Shown: positions 29,820 through 41,260 of the stretch, in pieces
Position numbering within the stretch: the stretch's first letter is position 1
How the letters are laid out: each line of letters begins with the position of its first letter
Source of the DNA: Adiantum capillus-veneris
Taxonomy: Eukaryota; Streptophyta; Polypodiopsida; Polypodiales; Pteridaceae
DNA: 64,000 nucleotides
Assembly: GCA_014529385.2 (NCBI GenBank)
Contig: CM043964.1
Span: 103,248,587-103,312,586, forward strand
Direction of reading: 5' to 3'
Program-made: the position numbers and the translations under genes
Notes under the pieces: generated by a model
What the model saw: only the letters and a program-made list of their open reading frames with translations
What the model was told of the DNA's origin: nothing
Databases searched by the model: none

Positions 29820-30887
29820 TTAAGTATAGCCATTTTTGAGGTCTTTCAAAGGAAGACCCTTATGCACATTTGCGACAATTTAATAAAGTGTATGGATTGA
29901 ATCATCCTGGGTGGTGATTCCTCTTCATCAATAATAAGTGTTTGAATCTACACTTTTAGGGAAAGCTGCCAAATGGTTGTCAGAATACCCTGATGATCAC
30001 TTTCAGACGTATGACGAAGGGTCCAAAGCATTCTTGAGACGGTTCAGAATGGAAATGAAGGTCCCTCAACGTTTGGAAAAGCTTCGTACGCTGCATCAAA
30101 AGTCGTTGCCAGTGGAGGATTATGCTCCAAAATTCCGGATGCTTTTGCAACAGGTACCTCAGGCACAAAGGCCAGCAGCCGAGGTGTTGAATGATTATTT
30201 TCTGCGAAGACTCCATAAGGATCTCAGAACTCTTATGGCAATAGTGGATAAGATAACTACTCCATTGGATAATGCAATTGCAAGGGATGTTGTAGCAAGA
30301 GAAGCTTTGGAGGATACAAAATCCCCAAAGAAATCAAAGAAAAAAGAACGGAATAAATCTCATCGCAAGTCTTAGGGAAGTGGCAGTGATAAATTGGAGT
30401 CGGAGACTGCAGACTCAGATTGCTCAAACTCAGGTAGCAGCGATTCAGGGAAAGAATCGGAGGAGGCACCTCCGGATCGTCAGAATCTTCTACAGTGGTT
30501 AAAAGTCTGAAGAACTATGGTGTACTTAGTGCCGAAATCTAGGACATGCCGCTCAAGAGTGTGCAATCAATCAAAAATGGTGTGCGATCTGCACGGCCAA
30601 CGCTCATAATACAATGGAATACTATTTCAATGGTCGGGGTCGTAGGAGTTGGGATTCTTCTCCATGGCACCCACCACAATCAGGGTAGGGATTGGAGCCT
30701 GCGGTGGTGATGGCTCATGCTCATACATCAGAGGTGCTCTTTCAAGGACAAGCCAGGGGACGGGTTCAAGGAGGGCGTCACAATTGCGGAAGAGGTAGCC
30801 GAGATCCTAATCGACCCAAGACATGCCGTTTCTGTTTGGGGGATGGGCATTGGCGGTCTGAGTGTTCAGAGGCTATGGAATATAATC
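29820..30887 (+). pseudogene. gag of element B with three zinc-knuckle remnants
   Basis: A capsid domain is read in two frames: KEDPYAHLRQFNKVYGLNHP near 29850, then the open frame 29938-30375 (GKAAKWLSEYPDDHF ... LRRLHKDLRTLMAIVDKI), which ends in a Lys/Arg-rich tail. Downstream are two adjacent CCHC-like motifs around 30520-30620, the second with its last Cys changed to Tyr, and a third intact one, CRFCLGDGHWRSEC, near 30820. Element D is inserted about 40 bases after the third knuckle. Confidence 0.75.
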
Positions 30888-30892
30888 GAAAG

Positions 30893-32390
30893 TTTCATAA
30901 AATCTAATATCTAACCAACCCAAATGATTTTCTCATATTAAATTGATCACTTAATGTGGGAGAATAAACGGCAACAAGTGTTAAGATATAGATATGTGCT
31001 TATAGATCTATCTCAACACGGGGCCAATAGTAAAGGGGCCCAAATGGGAGATGGTCTATCAAGAGCAATGCTAACCAATGTAGCATAAGACCTTAGGGTT
31101 AGCTTCATTGAAGACCTCCAATAATGTGTGTAAAAGTCCTTTGACCTTAGGTAAGCTAGGGATGAGCTTGAGGTGGGAACCCGGCCCAAACTCGAGGTGC
31201 TTGTCATGCTTGAGGTGCTTGTCCTACTTGAGGTGCTTGATTAAGATGATTGAGGTGCTTGACTGGCTCCATGCTTGAGGTGCTTGACTTGGTGCATGAT
31301 TAAGGTGCTTGAAGTGCCTTGAGAAGCTTGCCTGAGATGCTTGTGGGAACACCCCCTACTTCAAGTGCTTAGTCATGCTTGATGACTAAGGGGCTTGCTC
31401 ATCCAAAGTCAAAACGATCCCTACAAGGAGGGGGGCGAGCCTACAAGGGGGGGGGGCACCCAAGGGGTCCAATGATAATAAAGGATATTTAATTAATTGA
31501 TTTTGCATTTATCAAGTCCTCTCTCTCAAAGGGGAAAGGGGGACACTTGTCCCAAGGCTATCCCTGTTGCTTGTAATGGCTCCTGCTTGTGATTGGCTAG
31601 TCCTGGAGGGGTCCAATGAGCTTCAAGCATGAGCTACAAGGGGGGGTCGACCCAAGCAATCTAAGGGGGTGCTTAGGGGGTATACTCACCCACACACACT
31701 CACAAACACTCTCATTATGTACTATACAAAGTGCAAGAGCTCCCTCTCTTTCTCCAAGCAAGTAGAGGTTGAGAGCCTACACCAACACTCTTGGCTATGG
31801 AGTGCAAATCCATCCAAGAGCCATGCTTCAATGCTTGAGCTTGCCATCTATTTCTTCTTCATTACTATGCTATTATGTATGCTAGCACAAGAGTTATGAT
31901 AAGTGAGGAACTAGCTCTTTCTCGTATGAAATGTTTCTTCTTCCTCTTCCCTACCCTCATTCCCTGTTAGCTCTCTCCACCTTCGAAGGTGTTTGAGGTC
32001 TTGGGACTGAGGCTTGGTATAGCTAAAGCTTTCTTCAAGTTTAGGTCATCCTATGATGGTGATGCATGAAGATTTCCATCTTCATTGCTTCACCTAGGTC
32101 ACAAGGAACACAAAGAATGTATTGTAACAAGTCTCTCTTTATGGGAGAAATCATAATACAAATGCCTATTGGAGGGGGGACCGGCTCCACATAAATCCGG
32201 TCCTCAATTGTTGTCATGTTCTCTAAATTCTCTCTCTTGCAAAAGTATTGTCTATGCCAAGTTAACTAATTGCTATGATTATGTTGCTATCTTCAATTAT
32301 GTCTACCCGCTATGCTCACAAAATCATTTCTTGAAAGTACTCTCATTAAATTCCGCTACTCTCAAATTGAATAGGCAAATTCCATTACAT
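30893..32390 (+). repeat. 5' LTR of element D
   Basis: 1498 bp, ending CCATTACA. It begins TTTCATAAAATC where the 3' LTR has TGTCATAAAATC, so the leading TG has mutated to TT. It lacks a CA-repeat-containing stretch found at 38050-38180 in the 3' LTR. Confidence 0.9.
31190..31330. repeat. Minisatellite GCTTGAGGTGCTTGTC in the D LTR
   Basis: About 16-bp units repeat with small changes. The 3' LTR has the same array (37770-37920) with one unit more, so the array has changed length since insertion. Confidence 0.8.
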
Positions 32391-32391
32391 T

Positions 32392-32403
32392 GGTATCAGA
32401 GCA
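32392..32403 (+). promoter_or_regulatory. Primer binding site of D, initiator-Met tRNA type
   Basis: TGGTATCAGAGC starts 1 bp after the LTR end. This is the standard plant primer site complementary to the 3' end of initiator methionine tRNA. Confidence 0.92.
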
Positions 32404-32803
32404 TTTGGTTTCTCTTTTCTTGCTTAAGAAGAGAGGTCCTTAAGTAGCCTATAAATGGTTGATGTTGTTAATTATAATAGAGTAAGTGGAACTGGGATCT
32501 AATATCCGTTTTGTTAAGCCCACTATGTGCGGGATGGTGCACACCTCGGGAGCTTTGGACTTAATAATGGAGTCATTTTAGACTTGCCTACGGCTTTACC
32601 ATTATTGAGCCATAAGAAGTCCAAAAGGAGCTAGCCCTTGGCAACTCTGCTATGTTAGACCTACTCCTCTACTCTCTATAATTAACCACTTTGAGCCGTG
32701 GGTGTAGATACTTAAGAGCCGATTTTCAAAGGCTAAGAGGAGTGGCAACTAAGGTTTTGTATTGCCAAAGCATACACCAAGTTTAAACATAAATTTTGTT
32801 AAC

Positions 32804-35800
32804 ATGGCTGACAATAATCAAGAGAGTAGAATGAACATTGATAGCTTTGATTTTGCACATGAAGGTGCTAATGATGATGCTCCCATGTTTGTGAATTATC
32901 TTGTCACTAGGTTGCAACAAGCTATGGGCAACCCTGCTTTGCAAGCCGAAGTTACTCAACAACTTCGTGCTTATGGAATTTCCCTTCCTCTCCCAGAGGA
33001 GAGAGAGCTTAGGAGGCCTCTTGAAGAGACCCCCAAAAGAATACTCTCTCCCATTCGAGAGGAGGAATCCAAAGAGAAAGAAAGCAATGATAGTCTAAGT
33101 TCTTGTGAAGATGTGGCTCCACAAAGACGGCGGTCTAGACGATCGCTTACTCCTCCCAAGAGGAAAAGAGCAACCCATAGTCCTTCTCCTCATCACTCTG
33201 AAAGGCAAGAGAGGAAACAAAGGAAGAAAAGGGCTAGGAAGAGGTCACCCTCTTCTCCTTCTTCTTCACCTTCCTCCTCTTCCGATGAAAGTTATGGCTA
33301 TTCTCCTAGAGAATACAAGAGGGGAGGACATCGCAAATCATTTCCTACATGGCGAAGGTCACAAAAGCTAAAGAATTTCAAGGAGGGAGGAAAGAGTATC
33401 TCTTTTCTCACCTATGATGGCACCTTTGGTGCTACCGACAAAGTGTTGGCCTTCATCCAACAATTTGATGCGGCCTTTGGGGACGAGGGCTTCACAGAGT
33501 CCTCCAAGCTACGTCATGTAGCTATGCACTTCCAAAAATTATCTCGTCAATGGTGGGCTAGCCTTCGTGGCAATGGAGAAGCCCCAAAGACATGGAAAAC
33601 TCTACGAGTTTCCATCATGAAGCAATTTCTTCCAAGTGATACTAAAGATAAAGTTCTTACCGAATGGCGCGGCTTGAAGCTCCTCTCTCATGAGTCTATC
33701 AACAAGTATGTAGACAAGTTTTGGGATTTACATCTCAAAGCTATTGTCTTTCAAAAGATAGACTTTGCCGAGCAAAGACAGCAATTCTGTGCGGGATTAC
33801 CTAAAGAGATGGCCGAATACATCAACTCTCAACGGCCCGGTACTATTACCGAAGTAATCCACCACACCATGGTTGCTTCACGCATCAATTTCCATCAAGG
33901 GGCTGGACGTAATGTCAAGCCCATGGAAAACAAAGATAAAAATGATGTAAAGGGGAAATCCAATGCTCAAAATAATTCCCAAGGCACTTCCAACAACAAC
34001 AATAACAACAACAACAATCGGTCCAAGGAGAAGGGAGTTTACAAAGGTAAAAACAAACTCTCTCTTGAAGAGCTTGAAGCTTTTCGCAAGGACCATAAGT
34101 GTTTCAAGTGTGGGGAGCAAGGACATGGCTATCGTTCTTGCCCCAAGAAGAATACTCGCAATGAGACTCCTAGGGCTTCCACCATCGAAGCTCCAAAAGA
34201 GGATTCTCATTGCAAAGGATCATCACTTTCCTATGCGTGGGGAAAGGTAAGAGAGCATGATGCCTTCATCTTGTTTGACCCAGGCTCTACTCTCAACTTC
34301 ATATCAATAGAGTTGGCCACCAAGTTGGGCATTCAAGCTTTTGAGATGGGAGATATAGTAACAGCTGATGCAGCTTTCAAGGGACAAAAAGCCTCCGTTA
34401 CTCCCTTGATTGGGAAGTTGAGGCTTCATGTCCAAAGCTATGTCGACAAAGAAGACTTCTTCATCTCTCCTCTCCAACATCAGGATGTTATCCTAGGGGC
34501 ACCATGGTTTGATTGCATGGCTGCCAACATGAAGTTCCCTAAAAGGAGAATTTACTTCACCTACAGGGGAAAGAACATGTATATAGATGCTAGTGAGCGT
34601 GGTCGCACTATTCCACTTGTAAATCCTCTTTCTTTTGATAAATCAATGAAGAGCTCAGTTTCTGCGTACATGATTTATGTCAAAGAGTCTCTAAAAGCTA
34701 ATAATGTTTCATCAAATGAAAATGATAGGAATCAAGAAGAGTTAGACTTGTCTAATTTTCTAAAAGGATTCCAAGATGTGTTCATCGATGATATCCCTAT
34801 GGACCTACCTCCAAAACGAGGGGATGATGACCATCGTATTGAGCTCCTTCCAAGAAGCTCACCGCCTAACAAACCTCCTTATCGAGTCTCACAAGCTCAA
34901 CAAGAGGAGATTAAGAGGCAAGTACAGGAATTGGTAGACAAAGGGATGGTGAGGCCTAGTTCCTCTCCCTTTTGCTATCCAGCCCTTTTAGTGCAAAAGA
35001 AAGATGTTACATACCGTATGTGTGTGGACTATCGAGCACTAAACCATATCACTATCAAAAACAGATTTCCCGTGCCTCGGGTAGAAGATCTGTTTGATAA
35101 GATACAAGGCTCTACCTACTTCAGTAGGATTGACCTTAAGAGTGGCTATCATCAAATAAGGATAGTGGATGAAGATATCCTAAAGACCGCGTTTCGCACA
35201 ACATTTGGTCTTTATGAATATCTAGTCATGCGTTTTGGCTTGACTAATGCACCATCTACTTTCAATCGTCTCATGGAGAAAATTTTTAGACCATATCGTA
35301 AATTCACTGGAGTGTTCTTTGATGATATCATCATCTACTCCAAGTCTTTGGAGGAACATAAGCAACATCTCCAAGTGATTTTTCAAGCCTTGAGGGAGAA
35401 CAAACTTTTTCTCAACCAAAAGAAAAGTGAATTCTTCCTTGAAGAGATTCAATATCTAGGTCATATTATCTCTCACGATGGTATTCGTATGGATCCATCA
35501 AAGTTAGACGTAATAAAATCATGGCCTAACCAAAGGAATCTACAAGAGCTAAGAAGCTTTATTGGTATGTGTGCATACTATAGATGCTTCATAGCGAAAT
35601 TCTCTCAAGTAGCAGGACCACTAAACGACTTAACAAAGAAGAACGTTAAGTTTGTATGGACTGCTAAGGAGCAAAATGCTTTTGAAAAACTCAAAGAGAA
35701 GCTTACTTCCCAACCAGTCCTCGTGCTTCCGAATCTCTCAAAGCCATTTGAGGTCCAATGTGATGCTTGTGGTGATTGCCTTGGAGCGGTTTTGCTTCAA

Positions 35801-35869
35801 GAATGTATGAATCCCATGCTCCTCCATATGCAGGGCATAGAGGTATTCAACCTACTCTCCGAGGAGTAG
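32804..35869 (+). CDS. Gag-protease-RT polyprotein of element D, ends inside RNase H
   Basis: The first ATG of the frame is at 32804; upstream codons start only with TTG. The N-terminal part is Ser/Arg-rich and basic (RRRSRRSLTPPKRKR), then comes a Ty3 gag capsid (AFIQQFDAAFGDEGF ... WWASLRGNGEAPKTW), a poly-Asn stretch near 33990-34018 and a CCHC knuckle (CFKCGEQGHGYRSC, about 34098). The protease active site is FDPGSTLNF, with DPG instead of the usual D-S/T-G. RT motifs are complete, with catalytic FFDD at about 35320. The frame ends after the start of RNase H (CDACGDCLGAVLLQE), where a deletion shifts it to a stop. Gag and pol share one frame, as in chromoviruses. Confidence 0.9.
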   Translation: MADNNQESRMNIDSFDFAHEGANDDAPMFVNYLVTRLQQAMGNPALQAEVTQQLRAYGISLPLPEERELRRPLEETPKRILSPIREEESKEKESNDSLSSCEDVAPQRRRSRRSLTPPKRKRATHSPSPHHSERQERKQRKKRARKRSPSSPSSSPSSSSDESYGYSPREYKRGGHRKSFPTWRRSQKLKNFKEGGKSISFLTYDGTFGATDKVLAFIQQFDAAFGDEGFTESSKLRHVAMHFQKLSRQWWASLRGNGEAPKTWKTLRVSIMKQFLPSDTKDKVLTEWRGLKLLSHESINKYVDKFWDLHLKAIVFQKIDFAEQRQQFCAGLPKEMAEYINSQRPGTITEVIHHTMVASRINFHQGAGRNVKPMENKDKNDVKGKSNAQNNSQGTSNNNNNNNNNRSKEKGVYKGKNKLSLEELEAFRKDHKCFKCGEQGHGYRSCPKKNTRNETPRASTIEAPKEDSHCKGSSLSYAWGKVREHDAFILFDPGSTLNFISIELATKLGIQAFEMGDIVTADAAFKGQKASVTPLIGKLRLHVQSYVDKEDFFISPLQHQDVILGAPWFDCMAANMKFPKRRIYFTYRGKNMYIDASERGRTIPLVNPLSFDKSMKSSVSAYMIYVKESLKANNVSSNENDRNQEELDLSNFLKGFQDVFIDDIPMDLPPKRGDDDHRIELLPRSSPPNKPPYRVSQAQQEEIKRQVQELVDKGMVRPSSSPFCYPALLVQKKDVTYRMCVDYRALNHITIKNRFPVPRVEDLFDKIQGSTYFSRIDLKSGYHQIRIVDEDILKTAFRTTFGLYEYLVMRFGLTNAPSTFNRLMEKIFRPYRKFTGVFFDDIIIYSKSLEEHKQHLQVIFQALRENKLFLNQKKSEFFLEEIQYLGHIISHDGIRMDPSKLDVIKSWPNQRNLQELRSFIGMCAYYRCFIAKFSQVAGPLNDLTKKNVKFVWTAKEQNAFEKLKEKLTSQPVLVLPNLSKPFEVQCDACGDCLGAVLLQECMNPMLLHMQGIEVFNLLSEE

Positions 35870-37116
35870 AGACGTATTTCTATTGGCCTACCATGAAAGT
35901 GGACATACAAGAGTATGTTTCAAAATGTGTAGTATGCCAAAAGACCAAGTATGATAGAGGGAAGCAACCTGGATTACTCCAGTCATTGCCTATTCCAAAT
36001 TCACCATGGGAGAGTATATCCATGGATTTCATCTTTGGATTACCCAAGTCTATCCATGGGAATACAGGAATATGGACAATAGTCGACAGGTTTAGCAAGC
36101 AAGCACATTTTATTCATGTCAAAAAGACTATTAAGGCACATCAAATGGCAACTCTCTTCATATCTCAGATTTTCAAGCACCATGGATTACCCACATCCAT
36201 CATGTCAGATAGAGATCCTAGAATGACCAGTAATTTCTGGAAAGGTCTCTTTGAAAATCTAGGAACAAGATTGAATTTCTCTTCGGCCTATCACCCACAA
36301 ACGGATGGCCAAAGTGAGATAGCCAATCTTACGATACTCGATCTACTCAAGACTTATGTTACCGAAGTAGATCAACGCTCACAATGGGAAAAGTATTTAC
36401 CTCTAGTAGAGTATGCCTACAATAATAGTGTACATAATTCTACGGGGAAAGCACCTTTCGAGATCATAGAGGGAAGACCTAAAAGTCCCTTGCTACTCAA
36501 AGTACATGGGAAGATCTTCGCCGCCGATGAGTATAGCCGTGACCTACAAGAATCTTTTCAAAAGATTAGGGAGGCTATAGCCATCTCTCAACAAAGGCAA
36601 AAAGCTGCTGCTGATAAGCACAGAAGAGCCTTAATGTTCAAAGAAAATGATTGGGTCTTACTCAAGTTTTCTAAGGCTCGATTAAGGCAAACGACGGGCA
36701 AAAATCCTACGGGCCATCAAAAGTATTATGCTAAACTAGCAAAAAGATACCATGGTCCTTTCCAAATCTTGAAGCCCATCAATGAGACAGCTTATCAACT
36801 CAAGTTGCCCAACCATTGGCTTATACAAAATGCCTTTCATGTAAGCCTACTTAAGCCCTACAAAGGAGAGCCACCAACTGAACCAACAACTGAACCAATT
36901 ATTGAAGACCCTCCCGAAGTTGAAGACCAAGAAGAGTTGCTACAACCCGAAGCTGTCCTTCGGCATGAAGACAAGGTTCTACGACATGGTAAGATAATCC
37001 GACGGTATCTTATTAAGTTCAAAAATTATCCTTTTGAAGATGCTAGATGGATGCAAGGAGTACAACTTAAGGATAGTATGAACCTTGTCAATGCTTACAA
37101 TGCTACATTAGAGTAA
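35776..37116 (+). CDS. Integrase with chromodomain-like tail of element D (5'-truncated)
   Basis: The frame overlaps the end of the gag-RT frame by 94 bases; the homologous part starts near 35810. It has the second half of the HHCC finger (HAPPYAGHRG ... CVVCQKTK), the core with MDFIFGLP (D), SDRDPRM (D) and TDGQSE (E), with 35 residues between the last two, and a C-terminal LLKPYKGEPP. The tail from about residue 385 (RHGKIIRRYLIKFKNYP) resembles the chromodomain of plant chromoviruses. The ATG at the start is probably an accident of the deletion that removed RNase H; originally this was part of one polyprotein. Confidence 0.88.
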   Translation: MPWSGFASRMYESHAPPYAGHRGIQPTLRGVETYFYWPTMKVDIQEYVSKCVVCQKTKYDRGKQPGLLQSLPIPNSPWESISMDFIFGLPKSIHGNTGIWTIVDRFSKQAHFIHVKKTIKAHQMATLFISQIFKHHGLPTSIMSDRDPRMTSNFWKGLFENLGTRLNFSSAYHPQTDGQSEIANLTILDLLKTYVTEVDQRSQWEKYLPLVEYAYNNSVHNSTGKAPFEIIEGRPKSPLLLKVHGKIFAADEYSRDLQESFQKIREAIAISQQRQKAAADKHRRALMFKENDWVLLKFSKARLRQTTGKNPTGHQKYYAKLAKRYHGPFQILKPINETAYQLKLPNHWLIQNAFHVSLLKPYKGEPPTEPTTEPIIEDPPEVEDQEELLQPEAVLRHEDKVLRHGKIIRRYLIKFKNYPFEDARWMQGVQLKDSMNLVNAYNATLE

Positions 37117-37463
37117 GAAAATGTACAAATTTCTTTTAAATGACTCATGTTTTTGTCTTATAAGACTAGTCCTCTTTTTAATTGTGCACAAATTTAACTA
37201 GTATGCATGCTTAGAATCATGTTTGTGATGACGACGTCTCTCAAACACCAAGTAGAATTTGTCACTCTACTTTGGGAGAATGAAATGGACTAAAGAGCAG
37301 ACACGCTTGCGGCAGCTATGTCTCCCAAGCACCAAATGGACTAGTCATCCATCTTGGAAAGATGTCGTAGGGTAAAAAAGGGATCCTCTACCCGCTAAGT
37401 ACGATTGAATAATGACTAAGGCTTTATCTCTTCTACCTCATAGTCGAGGACGACTATGATTTC

Positions 37464-37473
37464 AAGAGAGAGG
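37464..37473 (+). promoter_or_regulatory. Polypurine tract of D
   Basis: AAGAGAGAGG lies 3 bases before the 3' LTR. Confidence 0.85.
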
Positions 37474-37476
37474 TAA

Positions 37477-39110
37477 TGTCATAAAATCTAATATCTAACC
37501 AACCCATTTTCTCATATTAAATTGATCACTTAATGTGGGAGAATAAACGGGAACAAGTGTTAAGATATAGATATGTGCTTATAGATCTATCTCAACACGG
37601 GGCCAATAGTAAAGGGGCCCAAATGGGAGATGGTCTATCAAGAGCAAGGCTAACCAATGGAGCATAAGACCTTAGGGTTAGCTTCATTGAAGACCTCCAA
37701 TAATGTGTATAAAAGTCCTTTGACCTTAGGTAACCTAGGGCTGAGCTTGAGGTGGGAACCCGGCCCAAACTCGAGGTGCTTGTCATGCTTGAGGTGCTTG
37801 TCCTGCTTGAGGTGCTTGTCATGCTTGAGGTGCTTGATTAAGATGCTTGAGGTGCTTGAGTGTCTCCATGCTTGAGGTGCTTGACTTGGTGCATGATTAA
37901 GGTGCTTGAAGTGCCTTGAGAAGCTTGCCTGAGATGCTTGTGGGAACACCCCCTACTTCAAGTGCTTAGTCATGCTTGATGACTAAGGGGCTTGCTCATC
38001 CAAAGTCAAAAAGATCCCTACAAGGAGGGGGGCGAGCCTACAAGGGGGGGGGGATGAGAGAGAACACACACACACACACACACACAAGGGAAGCCCCAGC
38101 TTGAAGAGGCAGCAAGGACACTTGTCAAGTTCCTCCTCATGTTGCCCTCATGGTGTGCCTGAAACCTATTGGTTGGCCACCCAAGGGGTCCAATGATAAT
38201 AAAGGATATTTAACTAATGGATTTTGCATTTATCAAGTCCTCTCTCTCAAAGGGGAAAGGGGGACACTTGTCCCAAGGCTATCCATGTTGCTTGTAATGG
38301 CTCCTGCTTGTGATTGGCTAGTCCTGGAGGGGTCCAATGAGCTTCAAGCATGAGCTACAAGGGGGGGTCGACCCAAGCAAGCTAGGGGGGTGCTTAGGGG
38401 GTATACTCACCCACACACACTCACAAACACTCTCATTATGTACTATGCAAAGTGCAAGAGCTCCCTCTCTTTCTCCAAGCAAGTAGAGGTTGAGAGCCTA
38501 CACCAACACTCTTGGCTATGGAGTGCAAATCCATCCAAGAGCCATGCTTCAATGCTTGAGCTTGCCATCTATTTCTTCTTCATTACTATGCTATTATGTA
38601 TGCTAGCACAAGAGTTATGATAAGTGAGGAACTAGCTCTTTCTCGTATGAAATGTTTCTTCTTCCTCTTCCCTACCCTCATTCCTTGTTAGCTCTCTCCA
38701 CCTTCGAAGGTGTTTTAGGTCTTGGGACTGAGGCTTGGTATAGCTAAAGCTTTCTTCAAGTTTAGGTTATGCTATGATGGTGATGCATGAAGCTTTCCAT
38801 CTTCATTGCTTCACCTAGGTCACAAGGAACACAAAGAATGTATTGTAACAAGTCTCTCTTTATGGGAGAAATCATAATACAAATGCCTATTGGAGGGGGG
38901 ACCGGCTCCACATAAATCCGGTCCTCAATTGTTGTCATGTTCTCTAAATTCTCTCTCTTGCAAAAGTATTGTCTATTCCAAGTTAACTAATTGCTATGAT
39001 TATGTTGCTATCTTCAATTATGTCTACCCGCTATGCTCACAAAATCATTTCTTGAAAGTACTCTCATTAAATTCCGCTACTCTCAAATTGAATAGGCAAA
39101 TTCCATTACA
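37477..39110 (+). repeat. 3' LTR of element D
   Basis: 1634 bp, TGTCATAAAATC to CCATTACA, followed by the GAAAG duplication. It contains a short (CA)n at about 38068-38088 and the GCTTGAGGTGCTTGTC minisatellite. Confidence 0.93.
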
Positions 39111-39115
39111 GAAAG

Positions 39116-40162
39116 AAACAGGAATGTGCTACTAGAAAGCATCCTAGTGTGGCTATGGTTTAGATTGAAGGGTTGGAGGAGTGAGATCCGGTGGTTTCAC
39201 TAATTATGCGTTCTGGAAAAAATGTGGTTCCAACAGCCGATGTTAAGCTTCCGGATTGGGCGACTCAAGAAGATGTACGGAAAAAGATTGTGACGTGGAT
39301 GCCATAATCAACACCACCTTTACAATCATCAGGACCATCAACTGCTGGTCTAGAAACAAATGAGGGAAAAGACAGAAACAAGGTTGATACTAGGGAAGGG
39401 GATAATTGGAATTCAGTTGAAAAGAGGTCCTCGATTCGCCAATACAAGTATCTTTGGGTTCATTACTGAAATTGGTTCCAAATTTTCATAATGCCTTGCT
39501 AAGTCAGAAGTTTAAGGAAATGATGGAAGTTGACGTTGCAATAGCTGAGGGTGAGGGAGACGAGTCAGTCCCGTTGCCGGCAAATAGGATCATGGATACC
39601 CGCATCCCGGAGCTTTCAGTCAGATATCATGGTACATACATCGACAAAGTACTGTTAGATGGAGATGCGGGATAAATATATTTACTCAAGCAGCTTGTGA
39701 GCGTTTTGGACTCATTGATTGGGAACCTGCACCCTTTGTAGTCTGCATGGCAGATCAAAGACGAGTGCAGCTAGTAGGATTACTCCGGGGCATTTTATTG
39801 GATGTAGATGGCTAATCTTTTGCTCTTTCTTTAGTTGTCTTGAATATTGAGGATCATAATCAGGATTATCACATTATTTTGGGGAGACCATGGTTACGAC
39901 AAGCCAGGGTAAAGCATAATTGGGAGGCAAATATGATGACAGTTAAAAAGGGTTGTAGGAAAGTTTGGGTGATGTTGGAAACATGCAGGCAGCATGGCCT
40001 GTGATAGCAGAGACAATAAATATGGTGGAAGGATTAGAAGAGGATGAAGACGAGCAATCTCTAAAGGCTAAGCTGGATTTAGTATCTTTATATCTTACAT
40101 ACATTTCTATGATTTGGTAGGGAAAATCTTTAGGGGCTTCAGGAATTTCACCAAAAACAGGG
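39116..40162 (+). pseudogene. Gag-protease linker and protease of B
   Basis: After D, B resumes with linker sequence and the frame 39454-39675, whose end VLLDGDAG is the retropepsin active site; the following shifted frame continues with an INIFTQAACERFGL-like stretch and, near 39880, IILGRPWLRQAR. The DGDAG differs from the usual D-S/T-G-A. Confidence 0.6.
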
Positions 40163-41260
40163 GTGCAACAAAAAGCTTTGCGTAGTCCCGAATCATTGGA
40201 GGACATTATTAAGCAAGAACGTGCGTTTGAAGCACAAATGCAAAAAGTTACAAGGGTCAAGGAAGATGAATTGGAGAAGGTCTTTCTAGGAGAGCAAGCG
40301 GAGTCTCAACCCATTTATATTTTTAAGAAGCTTGAGGCAAGTTTTCGAGGAGACTTGATTAATTGACTGACAGAATTTAAGGATGTTTTCACATGGGAAT
40401 ATGCAGATATGCAAGGATTGGATCCAAAGTTTTATCAGCATACCATTAATCTGAAACTAGATGTGGTACCAATGAAGCAACATTCATATAGGATGAATAT
40501 GAATGTGACAAAGAAAGTTAAGGTGGAAATTGATCGTCTCTTGGAGGTGGTTTTTATTACCCCTATTGATAATTCCGAGTGGATTTCTCCCATTGTGGTG
40601 GTACCAAAGAAAAACAAGCAAATTCGCATTTGTGTGGATTATCAGAAGCTGAATGCAGCTACTGTTTCGGATCCTTTTCCTCTTCCATTTTTGGATTCTA
40701 TTTTGGATGATGTGACACGGCACAAGATGTATACTTTTCTGTACATGGATTTAGTGGATATAGACAAATTCAAATGGCATTGCGCGATCAGCCTAAAACA
40801 ACTTTTGTTACAACATGGGGCGTTTTTGCATGCACAGTGATGTGGTTCGGATTAAGGAATGCGCCCTCAACATTTCAAAGGGATATGTTTCAATTTTTTG
40901 GTCCCTATTTGACAGATTTTATGAGAGTTTTTCTGGATGTTCTCAGTGTTTTTGGAGCGCAATTAGAGCATTTGAAGCAATTGCGGTTATGTTTTATGAA
41001 GTGTCCAGAGGTGAAATTCAGTGTAAATCCTCTAAAATGTGCATTTGCAGTTAGAAGTGGAAGGTTATTGGGTCATATAATCTCTGAGGATGTCATTTCC
41101 GTGGATCCGGATAAAATAGCCGCAATTATCAAAGCGCCTCTGCCGATGAATTTGAAACAGTGTCAAGTCTTTTTGGTCCAAGCTCATTGGCATGGGAGGC
41201 ATTTGAGGTTTGTCGTGCATTTGGCAATCCCTATTAATCAGGCAATGCATGCTAAAGATT
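40163..41260 (+). pseudogene. Reverse transcriptase of element B
   Basis: Frames 40409-40840 and 40774-41421 give WISPIVVVPKKNKQIRICVD, SDPFPLPFLDSIL, TTFVTTWGVFACTVMWFGLR and FMRVFLDVLSVFG. The last should read FLDD: the second catalytic Asp is Val, so the enzyme is dead even apart from frame breaks. The connection region follows (VDPDKIAAIIKAPLP). Confidence 0.85.

Larger units (their letters stand above)
30893..39110 (+). mobile_element. Element D: chromovirus-like Ty3/gypsy element with RNase H deletion
   Basis: LTRs 30893-32390 and 37477-39110 are flanked by GAAAG on both sides (30888-30892 and 39111-39115). PBS TGGTATCAGAGC and a polypurine tract are in place. Two long frames (32804-35869 and 35776-37116) encode gag-protease-RT and integrase, respectively, with a chromodomain-like tail. 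The RNase H core and the start of integrase are deleted. D interrupts B in gag and is the innermost level of the nest. The LTRs are close apart from a roughly 100-bp segment (38050-38180) missing from the left one. Confidence 0.93.

Noticed and set aside
32392-32403. Possible tRNA gene at TGGTATCAGAGC
   Set aside because: It is the short primer binding site directly after an LTR; no cloverleaf follows.
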